DNA of 39,017 nucleotides, from positions 1 through 39,017 of the forward strand of contig NZ_JAFBCW010000028.1 in assembly GCF_016907915.1 (NCBI RefSeq), given 5' to 3'. This document shows positions 1-8,697 of this stretch, piece by piece. The DNA comes from Desulforadius tongensis. Its GTDB lineage: Bacteria; Bacillota; Desulfotomaculia; Desulfotomaculales; Desulfohalotomaculaceae. Position 1 is the first letter of the stretch. Each line of letters opens with the position of its first letter. The notes under the pieces were generated by a model. That model had not been told where the DNA came from. It saw nothing but the letters and a program-made list of their open reading frames with translations, and did no database searches. The position numbers and the translations under genes were made by a program.

Positions 1-69
1 CTAACCCGTCAGGGTTACGATGAAGCAGGAAACCTACGAATTCGTTTCGTCCAGGAAGCCCCTTCCTGA
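1..69 (+). CDS. tnpB: Probable C-terminal tail of TnpB (partial, cut by window edge)
   Basis: Frame 1 is open from the window edge to TGA at 67-69 and encodes 22 residues (LTRQGYDEAGN..., ending QEAPS). Many TnpB genes of IS200/IS605 elements read into the right end of the element and finish in this kind of tail, overlapping the guide-RNA scaffold. The catalytic RuvC domain would lie off the left edge, so the identification rests only on the context: an omega-RNA-like hairpin and GTTCAC terminus follow at once. It could also be non-coding right-end sequence that is open by chance. Confidence 0.4.
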   Translation, partial: LTRQGYDEAGNLRIRFVQEAPS

Positions 70-95
70 GCGGAGCGAAGGGAGGGGTAGTTCAC
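1..95 (+). mobile_element. Right end of an IS200/IS605-family element (partial)
   Basis: The stretch ends in a GC-rich hairpin, CCCCTTCC (59-66) pairing with GGGAGGGG (80-87), followed by TAGTTCAC ending at 95. This is the layout I know for right ends of TnpB-carrying IS605/IS1341-type elements. Sequence character changes abruptly after 95 to the AT-rich downstream region of the neighbouring gene, only 8 bp before that gene's stop codon. The left end and transposase genes are outside the window. The element type is recognised by pattern; the exact boundary at 95/96 is inferred. Confidence 0.62.
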
Positions 96-112
96 AATAG
101 ACCTTATTTATA
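25..112 (+). ncRNA. 3' part of a TnpB-associated omega RNA (reRNA) with its guide
   Basis: In IS605 elements the TnpB guide RNA overlaps the end of tnpB. Its scaffold ends at the right end of the element, and the following host bases act as guide. Here the scaffold hairpin is at 59-87 and the scaffold end is GTTCAC at 90-95. The putative guide begins with AATAGACCTTATTTAT at 96-111, which is the empty-site sequence downstream of the minus-strand repair gene. The scaffold's 5' limit is not visible, and the guide length of about 16-20 nt follows family knowledge. Confidence 0.55.
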
Positions 113-844
113 TCCAAGGGCTTTTTTTCCCATTTTAGAATTGGCTGGTAAGAGTCTCCTTCGTTCTGGAACCTGAACTAAGTTTTCCAGTTCCTTCATA
201 GCATCTTTGCCAATCCATCGCTGTGCTTTAGTTCCATTTTCAATAAGTTCACTGGCCAATATAACTGCCTTATCGTGTTCAGCAGAGCCATATTTTCCTA
301 TCTCTCTCAAAGCCCAACTAATCGACTTTTTAACATATTTTTGATTATCATCGGAACATTCTTTGATGAGCTTTAAGAAATGGTCCAGTTCTTCTGAAGA
401 AAAATCTTCATGTATAACTAAGCAGGCAATTGTTGAAAAAGCAGCCCGTTTAAAAAACTCTCTATGATCATAAGCCCATTCTGTAATCTTACCTTTAGCT
501 TTCTCTACATACCGTATTAAATTATTACACAAATGGTCGCATAAATCCCACGATTTAACATCCTTCAGCCAAGATTCTATTAATTCAGGGGTAGTTTTTT
601 TCGGGTCTGCAATTAGTACTGCTAAAAGGCGGGTTTCACGGTAACCTGCGTCCCACAATTCGGCAGCAAGCTCATGATTAGTGCCAATTTTTTTTGCTGT
701 TTTTCGAACATTTGCTGTCGCCACTCCCAAAGCATGATGAATAGGGATGCCCAGTTCAGCAACGTTCAGTTTATATTTTTCGGAAGCAAAAGTTTTTAAA
801 TATTCAATAATTTTTTCTGTTGAATCTAATTCTACTTTTCTCAT
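104..844 (-). CDS. DNA alkylation repair protein, AlkD-like HEAT-repeat family
   Basis: The 246-aa protein is all-helical with repeated short helices, as in the AlkC/AlkD family of HEAT-like DNA glycosylases that remove N3/N7-alkylated purines. The motif SWDLCDHL (W99, D100, D103) matches the family's active-site 'WDxxD' region, and KKSISWALREIGK (W177, R180) matches the conserved C-terminal helix. The start ATG has GAGG about 10 nt upstream on the minus strand. The gene stands alone and is visibly more AT-rich than the rest of the window, and an IS605-type end lies 8 bp past its stop. It may therefore be a recently acquired accessory gene. The fold family is fairly sure; the substrate is not. 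Confidence 0.82.
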   Translation of the reverse strand: MRKVELDSTEKIIEYLKTFASEKYKLNVAELGIPIHHALGVATANVRKTAKKIGTNHELAAELWDAGYRETRLLAVLIADPKKTTPELIESWLKDVKSWDLCDHLCNNLIRYVEKAKGKITEWAYDHREFFKRAAFSTIACLVIHEDFSSEELDHFLKLIKECSDDNQKYVKKSISWALREIGKYGSAEHDKAVILASELIENGTKAQRWIGKDAMKELENLVQVPERRRLLPANSKMGKKALGYK

Positions 845-966
845 AAGCAGATAACCTCAATTTTATTTATATTTTATAAATTAATGAAACCAAAATTTTA
901 AAAGGCCTTGGTAAAAGGGGCGCGACAAAATTACTTTCCATGGACCGCGGCACAGTTTGTGAGAGC

Positions 967-999
967 GGTAACACCACGGAAAATCACCGTGGTGTTACC
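967..999 (-). terminator. Strong hairpin after rqcH, probable terminator
   Basis: A perfect 13-bp inverted repeat, GGTAACACCACGG (967-979) with CCGTGGTGTTACC (987-999) and a 7-nt loop, starts 6 bp beyond the rqcH stop codon. No T-run follows on the minus strand, so it may stop transcription weakly or serve mainly to protect the mRNA 3' end. Confidence 0.55.
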
Positions 1000-1004
1000 C
1001 TGCT

Positions 1005-2774
1005 TTATTGTTTTAATTTGCGCACCAATTTCTCATCCGGGTGGATAATAACCGTCTGCTGGTTTTCGTATATTACCATACCCGGCTTGGCTCCCTTTGG
1101 TTTGTGTACGTGTTTGATATAAGTATAATCCACCGGTACGCTGCTGGACTGCCTGGCTTTGCTGTGAAAGGCGGCCAGCACCGCTGCCTGTTCTAATGTA
1201 CCGGCCGGTACTTTTTGCCCTTCGGTACGAATTATTACGTGAGAGCCCGGTATCTCCTTGGTATGCAGCCACAAGTCATGGGGTTGGGCAGCGCGCTGGG
1301 TAATGTAATCATTTTGCCGGTTGTTTTTACCCACCAGTATGGTAAATCCATCGGTGGATTGGAATACCAGGGGTTGGGGTTTGGTGTGCTGTTTTTTATC
1401 CTGCCTTCTACCCCTGTTTGCAGTTTGCGGTTTTATATAGCCCTGGGAAACCAGCTCGTTTTCTGTTTCTTCCAGGTCATGGATGGTGTTTGACTGGCGT
1501 ATGGCTATCTCCACTGCTTCTAAATACTGCAGTTCTTCTTCAGCCTGGGATAGCTGCTGCTGTACTGCTTTAACGGTGTTTTTTGATTTGACATATTTTT
1601 TAAAAAGGGCCTGTACATTTTCCGAGGGAGTTAATTGGGGGTTCAGTTCAATGGTTATTTTTTTCCATTCCGGATGGTAAAAATTTTCCACTTCCACTTT
1701 GTGCATGCCCTTTTTCAGCTTGTGCATGTTGGCGGTGAGCAGTTCCCCGTAAAGGCGGTAATCTTCTCCCCGGGCTGCCTGCTGTAAGCTCTTTTGGTAC
1801 TTGGGCAGTTTCTTTTGCAGTCTGTTGATATTATTTTCCACTACTGTAAGCAGAGACTGTTTTTTAGAATTAATCTGCTGCAGGTAATCCTTTGCTGTGT
1901 AAAAATCGTTCAATATCTGGTTCATTTCCCCGTGCTGAATTTTGTGTTCTTCAAATTGGGTCAGGTTAAAGGCAGCAAAATCCTTAGGGGTGCCGTCCCG
2001 GTTAAAAACCAGGGTGGGGTTGAATTTTTTTTCTTCTAAGCTGCTGCCAATTTCACTGAAATGCTGCCAAAGCAGCCGCAGTTCATATTCACCGCAGTGA
2101 TTTAGCGTCATATCCAACGGCAATCCGCAGCGGTAAACCACTTCCCGGCACATGAGGGGAGAAAAACCGTCAAAGGTTTTTAATAATATATCAGTCAGTT
2201 TCAGGTCAATATCCGCTGCGGTGAGCAGCGCGAAGAAGCGTTCTTCGTTTAACTGACCGGGGCTGTTTTTACCCTGCTCCGGGGGGGAAATATATTCCCG
2301 GCCGGGTAAAACCTCCCTGTGGCGGCTGACCGCGTGGGAATAGCGCTTGATGCCGTCAAGGATTTTGTTGTTTTGATCCACTAAAATGATGTTGCTGTGC
2401 TTGCCCATTATTTCAATAATTAAAGTTTTCACCGCCGGGCGCCCCAGTTCATCCCTGGTATTTATTTTCAGGTGCAGAATGCGTTCCAACCCCGGCTGGG
2501 TTATTTCACTGATATATCCCCCATCCAAATGCTTGCGCAGCACCATACAAAATAACGGCGGGTTGGAGGGGTTGGGTTTGCTTTTGGCTGTAATATGCAC
2601 CCGGGCGTTACCGGCGTTGGCGGATATTAACAGCCGGTAACGTTCCCGGGGTTTGCTGAGCACCAGTACCAGTTCTTCCTTTAAAGGCTGGTATATTTTT
2701 TCTACCCGGGCCCCGGTTAACTTGTTTTTTAATTCATGGCTCACTGCAGCCATTACCAGTCCGTCGAAAGGCAT
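1005..2774 (-). CDS. rqcH: Ribosome quality control protein RqcH (NFACT family; FbpA/YloA)
   Basis: RqcH binds obstructed 50S subunits carrying peptidyl-tRNA and directs addition of C-terminal alanine tails that mark stalled peptides for degradation. Older annotations call it a fibronectin-binding protein. The 589-aa product shows the NFACT-N domain (starts MPFDGLVMAAV, typical of the family), a long helical/coiled-coil middle (about 270-440) and the NFACT-R domain near the C-terminus (HDLWLHTKEIPGSHVII, then YTYIKHVHKPKGAKPGMV). I chose the ATG at 2774 over an in-frame GTG 12 nt upstream because that GTG overlaps the AAAGGAG ribosome binding site. It is divergent to the Ca2+ ATPase gene, the same neighbours as yloA-yloB in Bacillus. 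Confidence 0.93.
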   Translation of the reverse strand: MPFDGLVMAAVSHELKNKLTGARVEKIYQPLKEELVLVLSKPRERYRLLISANAGNARVHITAKSKPNPSNPPLFCMVLRKHLDGGYISEITQPGLERILHLKINTRDELGRPAVKTLIIEIMGKHSNIILVDQNNKILDGIKRYSHAVSRHREVLPGREYISPPEQGKNSPGQLNEERFFALLTAADIDLKLTDILLKTFDGFSPLMCREVVYRCGLPLDMTLNHCGEYELRLLWQHFSEIGSSLEEKKFNPTLVFNRDGTPKDFAAFNLTQFEEHKIQHGEMNQILNDFYTAKDYLQQINSKKQSLLTVVENNINRLQKKLPKYQKSLQQAARGEDYRLYGELLTANMHKLKKGMHKVEVENFYHPEWKKITIELNPQLTPSENVQALFKKYVKSKNTVKAVQQQLSQAEEELQYLEAVEIAIRQSNTIHDLEETENELVSQGYIKPQTANRGRRQDKKQHTKPQPLVFQSTDGFTILVGKNNRQNDYITQRAAQPHDLWLHTKEIPGSHVIIRTEGQKVPAGTLEQAAVLAAFHSKARQSSSVPVDYTYIKHVHKPKGAKPGMVIYENQQTVIIHPDEKLVRKLKQ

Positions 2775-2800
2775 ATTAAATACCACTCCTTTACCGGTTC

Positions 2801-2809
2801 ATTATAGCA
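2801..2809 (-). promoter_or_regulatory. Extended -10 promoter for rqcH
   Basis: On the minus strand the sequence reads TGCTATAAT, a perfect -10 hexamer (2801-2806) with the TGn extension, about 27 nt upstream of the rqcH start codon. The -35 region is weak (AGGCAA at 2824-2829 with 17-bp spacing), which is normal for extended -10 promoters. Confidence 0.6.
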
Positions 2810-2901
2810 TATTGCGGTTATATTTGCCTGTCCATGGAATATGTATATCTATAGGCAGGTTAAATTTGGCAGTTGATAATGCTGTTAAAGAGGTGACGTT
2901 T

Positions 2902-5640
2902 ATGGCGGGAAAATGGCATGTAATGGATGGACAGGATGTGGTGAACAAGCTCGGTTCCAGTGCTGAAAAAGGGTTGGATGAGCGGGAAGCCAAAGGGCGG
3001 TTAAAGCATTTTGGTCCCAACCAGTTGGTAGCTGCCCCTAAAAGCCCTCCCTGGGTGATGTTTTTAAACCAATTTAAAGATTTCATGGTGCTGGTGTTAA
3101 TAGCAGCCACCGTAGTAAGCGGTTTTTTACACGAGTGGGCCGATGCCATAACAATTATAATCATTGTGGTGGTAAACGCTGTTTTGGGTTTTGTGCAGGA
3201 GTTCCGGGCGGAAAAATCCATGGAAGCGTTAAAACAGCTGGCGGCACCGGAGGCAAAAGTAATACGAAACGGTGCCGAGAGAAGGGTGCCGGCGGCGGAA
3301 CTGGTGCCCGGTGATGTGGTGTTATTGGAATCCGGGGATAAGGTGCCGGCGGATATGCGCCTGCTGGAAACGGTGAACTTGGAAGTGGAAGAATCTTCGC
3401 TCACCGGTGAATCAAACCCGGTGCCCAAAAGGGCGGGAAAGATGGAACGGGAAAATGTCAGTGTGGGAGATACCTGTAATATGGCTTATATGGGTACGGT
3501 GGTTACCAGGGGACGGGCCAGGGGAATAGTGGTTTCCACCGGCATGGCCAGTGAGATGGGACAGATAGCGGGCATGATTCAGGAAGTGGGCGAAGAACAA
3601 ACCCCTCTGCAGCGGCGGCTGGCTCAGCTGGGCAAGGTGCTGGTGGCCTTCTGCCTGTTTATATGTGCGCTGGTGGTGGTGCTGGGCGTGATGCGTGGTG
3701 AACCGGCCTATCGCATGTTTTTAGCCGGGGTGAGTTTGGCGGTGGCGGCAATACCGGAAGGGCTGCCGGCCATTGTTACCATTGCCCTGGCCATTGGTGT
3801 ACAGCGCATGATTAAACGCAACTCTATTATTAGACGGCTGCCGGCGGTGGAAACGCTGGGCTGTGCCACCGTTATCTGTTCAGATAAAACCGGTACTCTT
3901 ACGCAAAATAAAATGACGGTGCGCCGGGTGGTAACGGCAGGGGCTGAGGCCGAGGTAAGCGGCGAGGGATATAGTCCCAGGGGAGATTTTACCTTTGTAA
4001 AGGGCAGGGAAGGAAAAGAATTTAGACTGCTGCTAAAAGCAGCGGCCCTTTGCAACAATTCTGTGCTCACCAAGGGTGAGATTGGAGTTGGCGGTTTGCT
4101 GCGCCGGTTTTCTAAACCCCAAAGGGAGTGGAACATCAGCGGAGACCCCACCGAAGGGGCGCTTTTGGTGATGGCAGCCAAGGCGGGGATATGGCGCCGG
4201 CAGATAGAAAAAGAAGAGCGGCGGGTGGCCGAGCTGCCCTTTGATTCCGACCGTAAACGAATGACGGTGATTTACAGCGATAAAAATAACAACCGTACCG
4301 CCTATGTTAAAGGGGCCCCTGATGTGGTACTGGAACTGTGCACCCGTGTTTACAGCAGCGGGAAAATACTGCCCATGACCACTGCCACCCGGAAAAGTAT
4401 AGCCAGGCAGAATGCCGTCATGGCCGGGGAGGCGCTTCGGGTGCTGGCACTGGCTGTGCGGGAACTGCCTTCCAACATTACCGATTATAATGAGGATACC
4501 GTTGAGCGCAACCTGGTTTTCCTCGGCCTGGCGGGCATGATTGACCCGCCCCGGCCGGAGGCGCTGCAGGCGGTTTTAACATGCAGGCGGGCCGGTATTA
4601 AAACGGTGATGATTACCGGAGATCACCGGCTGACGGCCCGGGCCATTGGGGAAGAACTGGGGCTGTTGGGTCATAACGGTAAGGTGCTTACCGGGGTTCA
4701 ACTGGATGCCATGGATGATGAAACGCTGCAGCGGGAAGCGGAAAATGTGGCGGTATATGCCCGGGTTTCGCCCCGGCATAAACTGCGCATAGTGCGGGCG
4801 TTGAAAAATAACGGCCACGTGGTGGCCATGACCGGAGACGGCGTTAATGATGCCCCGGCGGTGAAGGAAGCGGATATCGGTATTGCCATGGGTAAAACCG
4901 GAACCGATGTAACCAAAGAGGCCTCCTCCATGGTGCTGGCCGATGATAATTTTAAATCCATTGTTGATGCCGTGGAAGAGGGACGGGGGATTTACGACAA
5001 TATTAGAAAGTTTATCCGGTATTTACTTTCCTGCAATGTGGGGGAAGTGCTGGTAATGTTTCTGGCGGTATTGGGCGGGCTGCCGCTGCCCCTGCTGCCC
5101 ATTCAGATATTGTGGATGAATTTGGTTACCGACGGCCTGCCGGCCATGGCGCTGGGAGTGGATCCGGCCCACAGGGATATTATGAACAGGCCGCCCAGGC
5201 ATCCCCAGGAAAGCGTTTTTGCCAACGGCTTAGGCTGGCGTATTTTAGGCAGTGGAACTGTTATTGCTTTAGGTACGCTGGTGGCTTTTTGCCTGGGGCT
5301 GGTTTGGAGAGACGAAGCATTGGCCCGTACCATGGCCTTTAACACGCTGGTGTTTTTCCAACTGTTCTATGTGTTTGTGTGTCGTTCCGAACATCATTCC
5401 ATTTTAGATATTGGTTTGTTTACAAACCCCCACCTGCTGGTGGCGGTGGCGGTATCCGCAGCCCTGCAGTTGATGGTGGTGTATGTACCGTTTCTGCAGC
5501 CAATCTTTAAAACTGTACCTTTACAACCGCTGCACTGGGTGGCGGTGCTGGTGATAAGTTTTACCCCCACGTTTTTAAGTACCATTACCATGCAGGTGCG
5601 CAGGCGGGCCCGGCGGCATTTTTCCTACCTGCGGGTGTAA
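2902..5640 (+). CDS. yloB: Calcium-transporting P-type ATPase (type IIA, YloB/PacL-like)
   Basis: A P2A-type ATPase that exports Ca2+ across the membrane using ATP. The 912-aa protein has the N-terminal cation ATPase domain, the actuator loop with LTGES, the M4 motif PEGLP followed by [14 protein letters not shown], the phosphorylation site [10 protein letters not shown], the hinge GDGVNDAP, and C-terminal helices including [17 protein letters not shown]. The M4 and M6 motifs are those of Ca2+ pumps. The frame is open upstream to 2653 within the antisense rqcH region. The ATG at 2902 is preferred because it starts the conserved domain and has AGAGGTG about 6 nt before it. Divergent to rqcH, convergent with the antiporter. 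Specificity (Ca2+ versus Mn2+) is inferred. Confidence 0.93.
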   Translation: MAGKWHVMDGQDVVNKLGSSAEKGLDEREAKGRLKHFGPNQLVAAPKSPPWVMFLNQFKDFMVLVLIAATVVSGFLHEWADAITIIIIVVVNAVLGFVQEFRAEKSMEALKQLAAPEAKVIRNGAERRVPAAELVPGDVVLLESGDKVPADMRLLETVNLEVEESSLTGESNPVPKRAGKMERENVSVGDTCNMAYMGTVVTRGRARGIVVSTGMASEMGQIAGMIQEVGEEQTPLQRRLAQLGKVLVAFCLFICALVVVLGVMRGEPAYRMFLAGVSLAVAAIPEGLPAIVTIALAIGVQRMIKRNSIIRRLPAVETLGCATVICSDKTGTLTQNKMTVRRVVTAGAEAEVSGEGYSPRGDFTFVKGREGKEFRLLLKAAALCNNSVLTKGEIGVGGLLRRFSKPQREWNISGDPTEGALLVMAAKAGIWRRQIEKEERRVAELPFDSDRKRMTVIYSDKNNNRTAYVKGAPDVVLELCTRVYSSGKILPMTTATRKSIARQNAVMAGEALRVLALAVRELPSNITDYNEDTVERNLVFLGLAGMIDPPRPEALQAVLTCRRAGIKTVMITGDHRLTARAIGEELGLLGHNGKVLTGVQLDAMDDETLQREAENVAVYARVSPRHKLRIVRALKNNGHVVAMTGDGVNDAPAVKEADIGIAMGKTGTDVTKEASSMVLADDNFKSIVDAVEEGRGIYDNIRKFIRYLLSCNVGEVLVMFLAVLGGLPLPLLPIQILWMNLVTDGLPAMALGVDPAHRDIMNRPPRHPQESVFANGLGWRILGSGTVIALGTLVAFCLGLVWRDEALARTMAFNTLVFFQLFYVFVCRSEHHSILDIGLFTNPHLLVAVAVSAALQLMVVYVPFLQPIFKTVPLQPLHWVAVLVISFTPTFLSTITMQVRRRARRHFSYLRV

Positions 5641-5656
5641 ATAAAAGATGATTATT

Positions 5657-5692
5657 AAAGAGAGAACCATCTAAAAAATTGGTTCTCTCTTT
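5657..5692. terminator. Bidirectional intrinsic terminator
   Basis: A 13-bp perfect stem, AAAGAGAGAACCA (5657-5669) with TGGTTCTCTCTTT (5680-5692), lies between the convergent ATPase and antiporter genes. T-rich sequence (TTTGTTT) follows on the plus strand, and the A-rich left arm supplies a U-run in the other direction. Confidence 0.8.
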
Positions 5693-5699
5693 GTTTACG

Positions 5700-6917
5700 C
5701 TATTTTATCTCACCGGCCCTTTTCAGACTCGTTTTGGCGAATATGGGGCCGATTAACTCGTGGATTACCGTGGCACCGATGATAACGTTTAATATAATGT
5801 CGGAGATATTGTCAAAGGCGGGGTTTTGCCTGATGATTAAAGCTAACCCGATAACAATACCACCTTGAGGAATTAAACCGCCCACTGTATATTTTTTGAC
5901 CCTTTGCGGTGATCTGGCGATGGCCGCTCCAAACCTGGTGCCGAGGAATTTTCCCGTAATCCTGAAAATCACAAAGCTCGCCACAAGAGCTGAAGTGTTT
6001 TTTAATACCGCAAAGTCCAGCTGCATACTGCTGATAACAAAGAAGAGAACAAAAATTAATTCCTCTATATAGCGCTCCAGCAGTTTAAAAATTTTATCCC
6101 GCAGGACATTGTAATTGACAACAGCTGCACCCATAACCATGGTGGATAAAAGTTCATCAAAGTGAAATTTGGCAGCGGTGCCGAAGCACATTAACACCAG
6201 TCCCAGTACAACGACTATTAATACCCCCTCTGTTTCCCTTTTTTCCAATACCGTAATTAAGTTAAATAACAGCCCGTAGGCGAGGCCGACGATGATGGCA
6301 CCGGAAATTGCCGTTACAGGTTCCAGTATGGATGAAGAGGCAGCAGAAACACTGTTGGCTTGAACAAACATTTGAGCCAATGCGGTGGCGATACTGAAAT
6401 TAATAATTCCAAACACATCATCAAAGGCAGCAGCACCCATAATAGTTGAAGAGACCTGTCCCCTGGCGTTATATTCGTGTTTTACTGCCAGTGCAGCCGA
6501 GGGGTCGGTGGGTGAACCAAGGGAGCCCATTAAAATGCTGAGGGGAATAAATACCGCCGGCCAGGTGGCGTTTTCAATGGGGATAAAAAATGGTGTTATA
6601 GCTATAAAACCAATTAAAATTGTCAGGAATGCAAACAGTGATTCAAAAAAAGCAATGCTCAGTATACCTTTACCCAGTTCTTTCACTTTACTGTACAGTA
6701 AAGTGCCTCCCACGGAAAAAGTGATGAAGGATAGAGAAATATCTGTAACAATAGCGGTTTGATCAGCAAAATTTTTGAAAAGAGTATTAAAAATATCCAG
6801 GTTGAGAAAAATACCAGCCAAAATGTAACCGGTGATTCTGGGCAGTTTAACCCTGGTGGCCGCTTCGCCAAAGATATAACCGGCAAAGATGATTAAACCG
6901 ATGTTAAAAATAAGCAA
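5700..6917 (-). CDS. Cation:proton antiporter (Na+/H+ exchanger, CPA family)
   Basis: The 405-aa protein is almost entirely hydrophobic, with about 12 predicted membrane segments, and fits the Na+/H+ or K+/H+ exchanger domain. It opens with IFNIGLIIFAGYIFGEAATR. The internal segment around MGSLGSPTDPSAALAVKH and AAFDDVFGIINFSIATALA contains the acidic membrane positions (D in PTDPS, DD in FDDV) typical of ion binding in this superfamily. The frame extends 32 codons further upstream, but TGGAGGGG placed 8 nt before TTG at 6917 marks that codon as the better start, and the upstream residues look non-membrane. No regulatory TrkA domain is attached. Transported ion unknown. Confidence 0.85.
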   Translation of the reverse strand: MLIFNIGLIIFAGYIFGEAATRVKLPRITGYILAGIFLNLDIFNTLFKNFADQTAIVTDISLSFITFSVGGTLLYSKVKELGKGILSIAFFESLFAFLTILIGFIAITPFFIPIENATWPAVFIPLSILMGSLGSPTDPSAALAVKHEYNARGQVSSTIMGAAAFDDVFGIINFSIATALAQMFVQANSVSAASSSILEPVTAISGAIIVGLAYGLLFNLITVLEKRETEGVLIVVVLGLVLMCFGTAAKFHFDELLSTMVMGAAVVNYNVLRDKIFKLLERYIEELIFVLFFVISSMQLDFAVLKNTSALVASFVIFRITGKFLGTRFGAAIARSPQRVKKYTVGGLIPQGGIVIGLALIIRQNPAFDNISDIILNVIIGATVIHELIGPIFAKTSLKRAGEIK

Positions 6918-7054
6918 TATTTTTACCCCTCCAGTTTTGCAGCGGTTTATGGTAGCATCATAGTATGGTGTGCTGAATAATTTAATTGTTCTCTTGTTGC
7001 TTATTGTGCCCAATGTTTTACTTTTTCTAAAAGGTACTTAGGAGGGTATAGTAG

Positions 7055-7468
7055 ATGAACATTGCCTTTTTTCTTTTGCCCAAAAACGAAGTTATCTGCC
7101 TGTCACCGGAATGTACCGTCCGGCAGGCGCTGGAAAGAATGGAATATCACAGCTATAGTGCTGTACCGCTGGTTGATGATGAAGGAAAATACGTGGGAAC
7201 AATAACGGAAGGTGACCTGCTGTGGAAATTAAAAAACACCCCGGAACTGGATTTTAAAGGTACAGAAAAAATTAAGTTGAAAGATGTGCCCCGCAGGATG
7301 AATATCAAGCCCATATATATCAATGCAGAAATTGAAAACCTGCTTTCACTGGCCATTGAGCAAAACTTTGTACCGGTGGTTGATGATAACGGGATCTTTA
7401 TCGGGATTATAAGAAGAAGGGAAATTATCGAGTACTACGCTCAGTCGATACTAAAGAAGCAGAAATAA
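7055..7468 (+). CDS. Tandem CBS-domain protein
   Basis: The 137-aa protein consists of two CBS motifs (about residues 10-60 and 75-130) and nothing else. The first contains YSAVPLVDDEGKYVGTITEGDLL and the second FVPVVDDNGIFIGIIRRREIIEY, the usual 'PVVD..G..vGiit..Dil' pattern. CBS pairs bind adenosine nucleotides (AMP, ATP, SAM or c-di-AMP) and sense energy or signalling state. AGGAGGG precedes the ATG at 7055 by about 9 nt. It is divergent from the antiporter gene with 137 bp between starts, so it could be a soluble regulator of that transporter, which lacks its own regulatory domain. That link is only suggested by position. Confidence 0.85.
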   Translation: MNIAFFLLPKNEVICLSPECTVRQALERMEYHSYSAVPLVDDEGKYVGTITEGDLLWKLKNTPELDFKGTEKIKLKDVPRRMNIKPIYINAEIENLLSLAIEQNFVPVVDDNGIFIGIIRRREIIEYYAQSILKKQK

Positions 7469-7494
7469 TATATTGTATACTTACGGTTTTACAA

Positions 7495-7523
7495 TTGGTT
7501 TTAAATAAAATATTGAATATAAT
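7495..7523 (+). promoter_or_regulatory. Sigma-A-type promoter upstream of dapF
   Basis: TTGGTT (7495-7500) and a perfect TATAAT (7518-7523) are separated by 17 bp, and the -10 box ends 58 nt before the dapF start codon. This is the likely start of a dapF transcript independent of the CBS gene. Confidence 0.6.
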
Positions 7524-7581
7524 GGATTTAATGGTACAGTAATATTTATATATGCACGATCACTTAAGGAGGAACTTTAAC

Positions 7582-8427
7582 TTGCGTTTTACTAAAGTGC
7601 ATGGATTGGGCAACGACTTTGTAATTGTTAACTGCTTACAAGGTGCCCATTTGCCCGGGGACTTGGCCCAGCTGGCCAGAGATGTGTGCCACCGCAATTT
7701 CGGCATCGGTGCTGACGGTTTGGTGCTGCTGCGGCCGTCAGAAACGGGAGATTTGCGGATGCAGATAATAAATTCGGACGGCAGTGAAGCGGAGATGTGC
7801 GGCAATGCCATCCGCTGCGTGGCCAAATATGTTTACGATCATGACATTGTCAAAAAGCAGAAAATACGGGTGGAAACTCTGGCCGGCATCATAGTGCCGG
7901 AAGTAATTGTAGAAGACGGTGCTGTTTCCATGGTCAGGGTAGATATGGGTGAGCCGAGATTGGAGCGGGCTCAAATACCCATGACCGGGCCGGAGGGCAG
8001 GGCGATAAACCAACCGCTGGTTGTAGAAGACAAAACTTATAATATAACCGCTGTTTCCATGGGTAACCCCCACTGTGTCATCTTTGTACCGGATGTGGAA
8101 TCCGTTCCGTTAAGTGAAATAGGACCGAAAATTGAAAAACATCCCGCCTTTCCCCAAAAGACCAATGTGGAATTTGTACAGGTGTTAAGCAAAGAGGAAG
8201 TGCGGATGAGAGTATGGGAGCGGGGAGCGGGCATTACCATGGCCTGCGGTACAGGAGCCTGTGCCACCGGCGTAGCGGCGGCACTGAACGGTTTTACCGG
8301 AAGAAAGGTAACGGTACATTTGGACGGCGGCCCGTTGATTATAGAATGGGCAGGGGACAACCGGGTATACATGACCGGCCCGGCTGCAGAGGTGTTCAGC
8401 GGGGAGTATGCGCCTGCCAAACATTAG
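7582..8427 (+). CDS. dapF: Diaminopimelate epimerase
   Basis: DapF converts LL-diaminopimelate to meso-diaminopimelate, the precursor of lysine and of peptidoglycan cross-links. The 281-aa length is standard. The protein starts [17 protein letters not shown]. It carries the first catalytic cysteine in [12 protein letters not shown] and the second in [16 protein letters not shown], the two-base cysteine pair of this cofactor-independent epimerase. TTG at 7582 is chosen because AAGGAGG lies 9 nt upstream and the family starts exactly here; an earlier in-frame ATG at 7552 lies before the ribosome binding site. It is followed by dapL, whose product makes the DapF substrate, so the two genes complete the DapL route. 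Confidence 0.96.
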   Translation: MRFTKVHGLGNDFVIVNCLQGAHLPGDLAQLARDVCHRNFGIGADGLVLLRPSETGDLRMQIINSDGSEAEMCGNAIRCVAKYVYDHDIVKKQKIRVETLAGIIVPEVIVEDGAVSMVRVDMGEPRLERAQIPMTGPEGRAINQPLVVEDKTYNITAVSMGNPHCVIFVPDVESVPLSEIGPKIEKHPAFPQKTNVEFVQVLSKEEVRMRVWERGAGITMACGTGACATGVAAALNGFTGRKVTVHLDGGPLIIEWAGDNRVYMTGPAAEVFSGEYAPAKH

Positions 8428-8487
8428 ATTCGTTGATAATAGTTCCATATATTGATATACTAAGGCAAAACTGGATTTGAAAGGCCC

Positions 8488-8647
8488 GTGGAGTTTTTCC
8501 CGGGCCCACCCTTTGTATGACCAGCAGATTTAAGCAGGTGGACCCTTTGTACAAGTGTAGACACTCATGCCATAGATGGCACCAACAGGCATGAGAATCC
8601 CGGCAGAGCCATTTGCGGCAGCGAACGTTTTTCAGCGAGCAGCTGCC
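8488..8647 (+). promoter_or_regulatory. Structured leader between dapF and dapL (unassigned)
   Basis: The 270-bp gap upstream of dapL holds several inverted repeats in a row: GGCCCG/CGGGCC near 8483-8506, CTCATGCC (8564-8571) with GGCATGAG (8588-8595), and GGCAGC (8617-8622) with GCTGCC (8642-8647). A 10-bp direct repeat, ACCCTTTGTA, occurs at 8508-8517 and 8542-8551. No convincing T-run follows any of the hairpins. I do not recognise a known riboswitch or T-box. It may be a dapL leader RNA, or a dapF 3' region plus protein-binding sites. Confidence 0.35.
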
Positions 8648-8697
8648 GAACTTATTAAGATACCATTTTTTAAGGTAGTGAAGGAGGAACAAGGAAC

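Noticed and set aside
940-1122. 60-aa plus-strand frame at the 3' end of rqcH
   Set aside because: It covers the hairpin at 967-999 and runs antisense to conserved rqcH codons, and no ribosome binding site is present.
2653-2901. N-terminal extension of the Ca2+ ATPase by 83 residues
   Set aside because: The extension overlaps the start of rqcH on the other strand and its promoter, and has no family similarity. AGAGGTG before the ATG at 2902 gives the normal start.
8396-8692. Minus-strand 98-aa frame in the dapF-dapL gap
   Set aside because: It has no ribosome binding site or recognisable motif and is Cys/Trp-rich. The inverted repeats there account for the open frame.
8428-8697. T-box or lysine riboswitch upstream of dapL
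   Set aside because: Neither the T-box core (AGGGTGGTACCGCG-like) nor lysine-riboswitch blocks are visible, and there is no terminator with a T-run.
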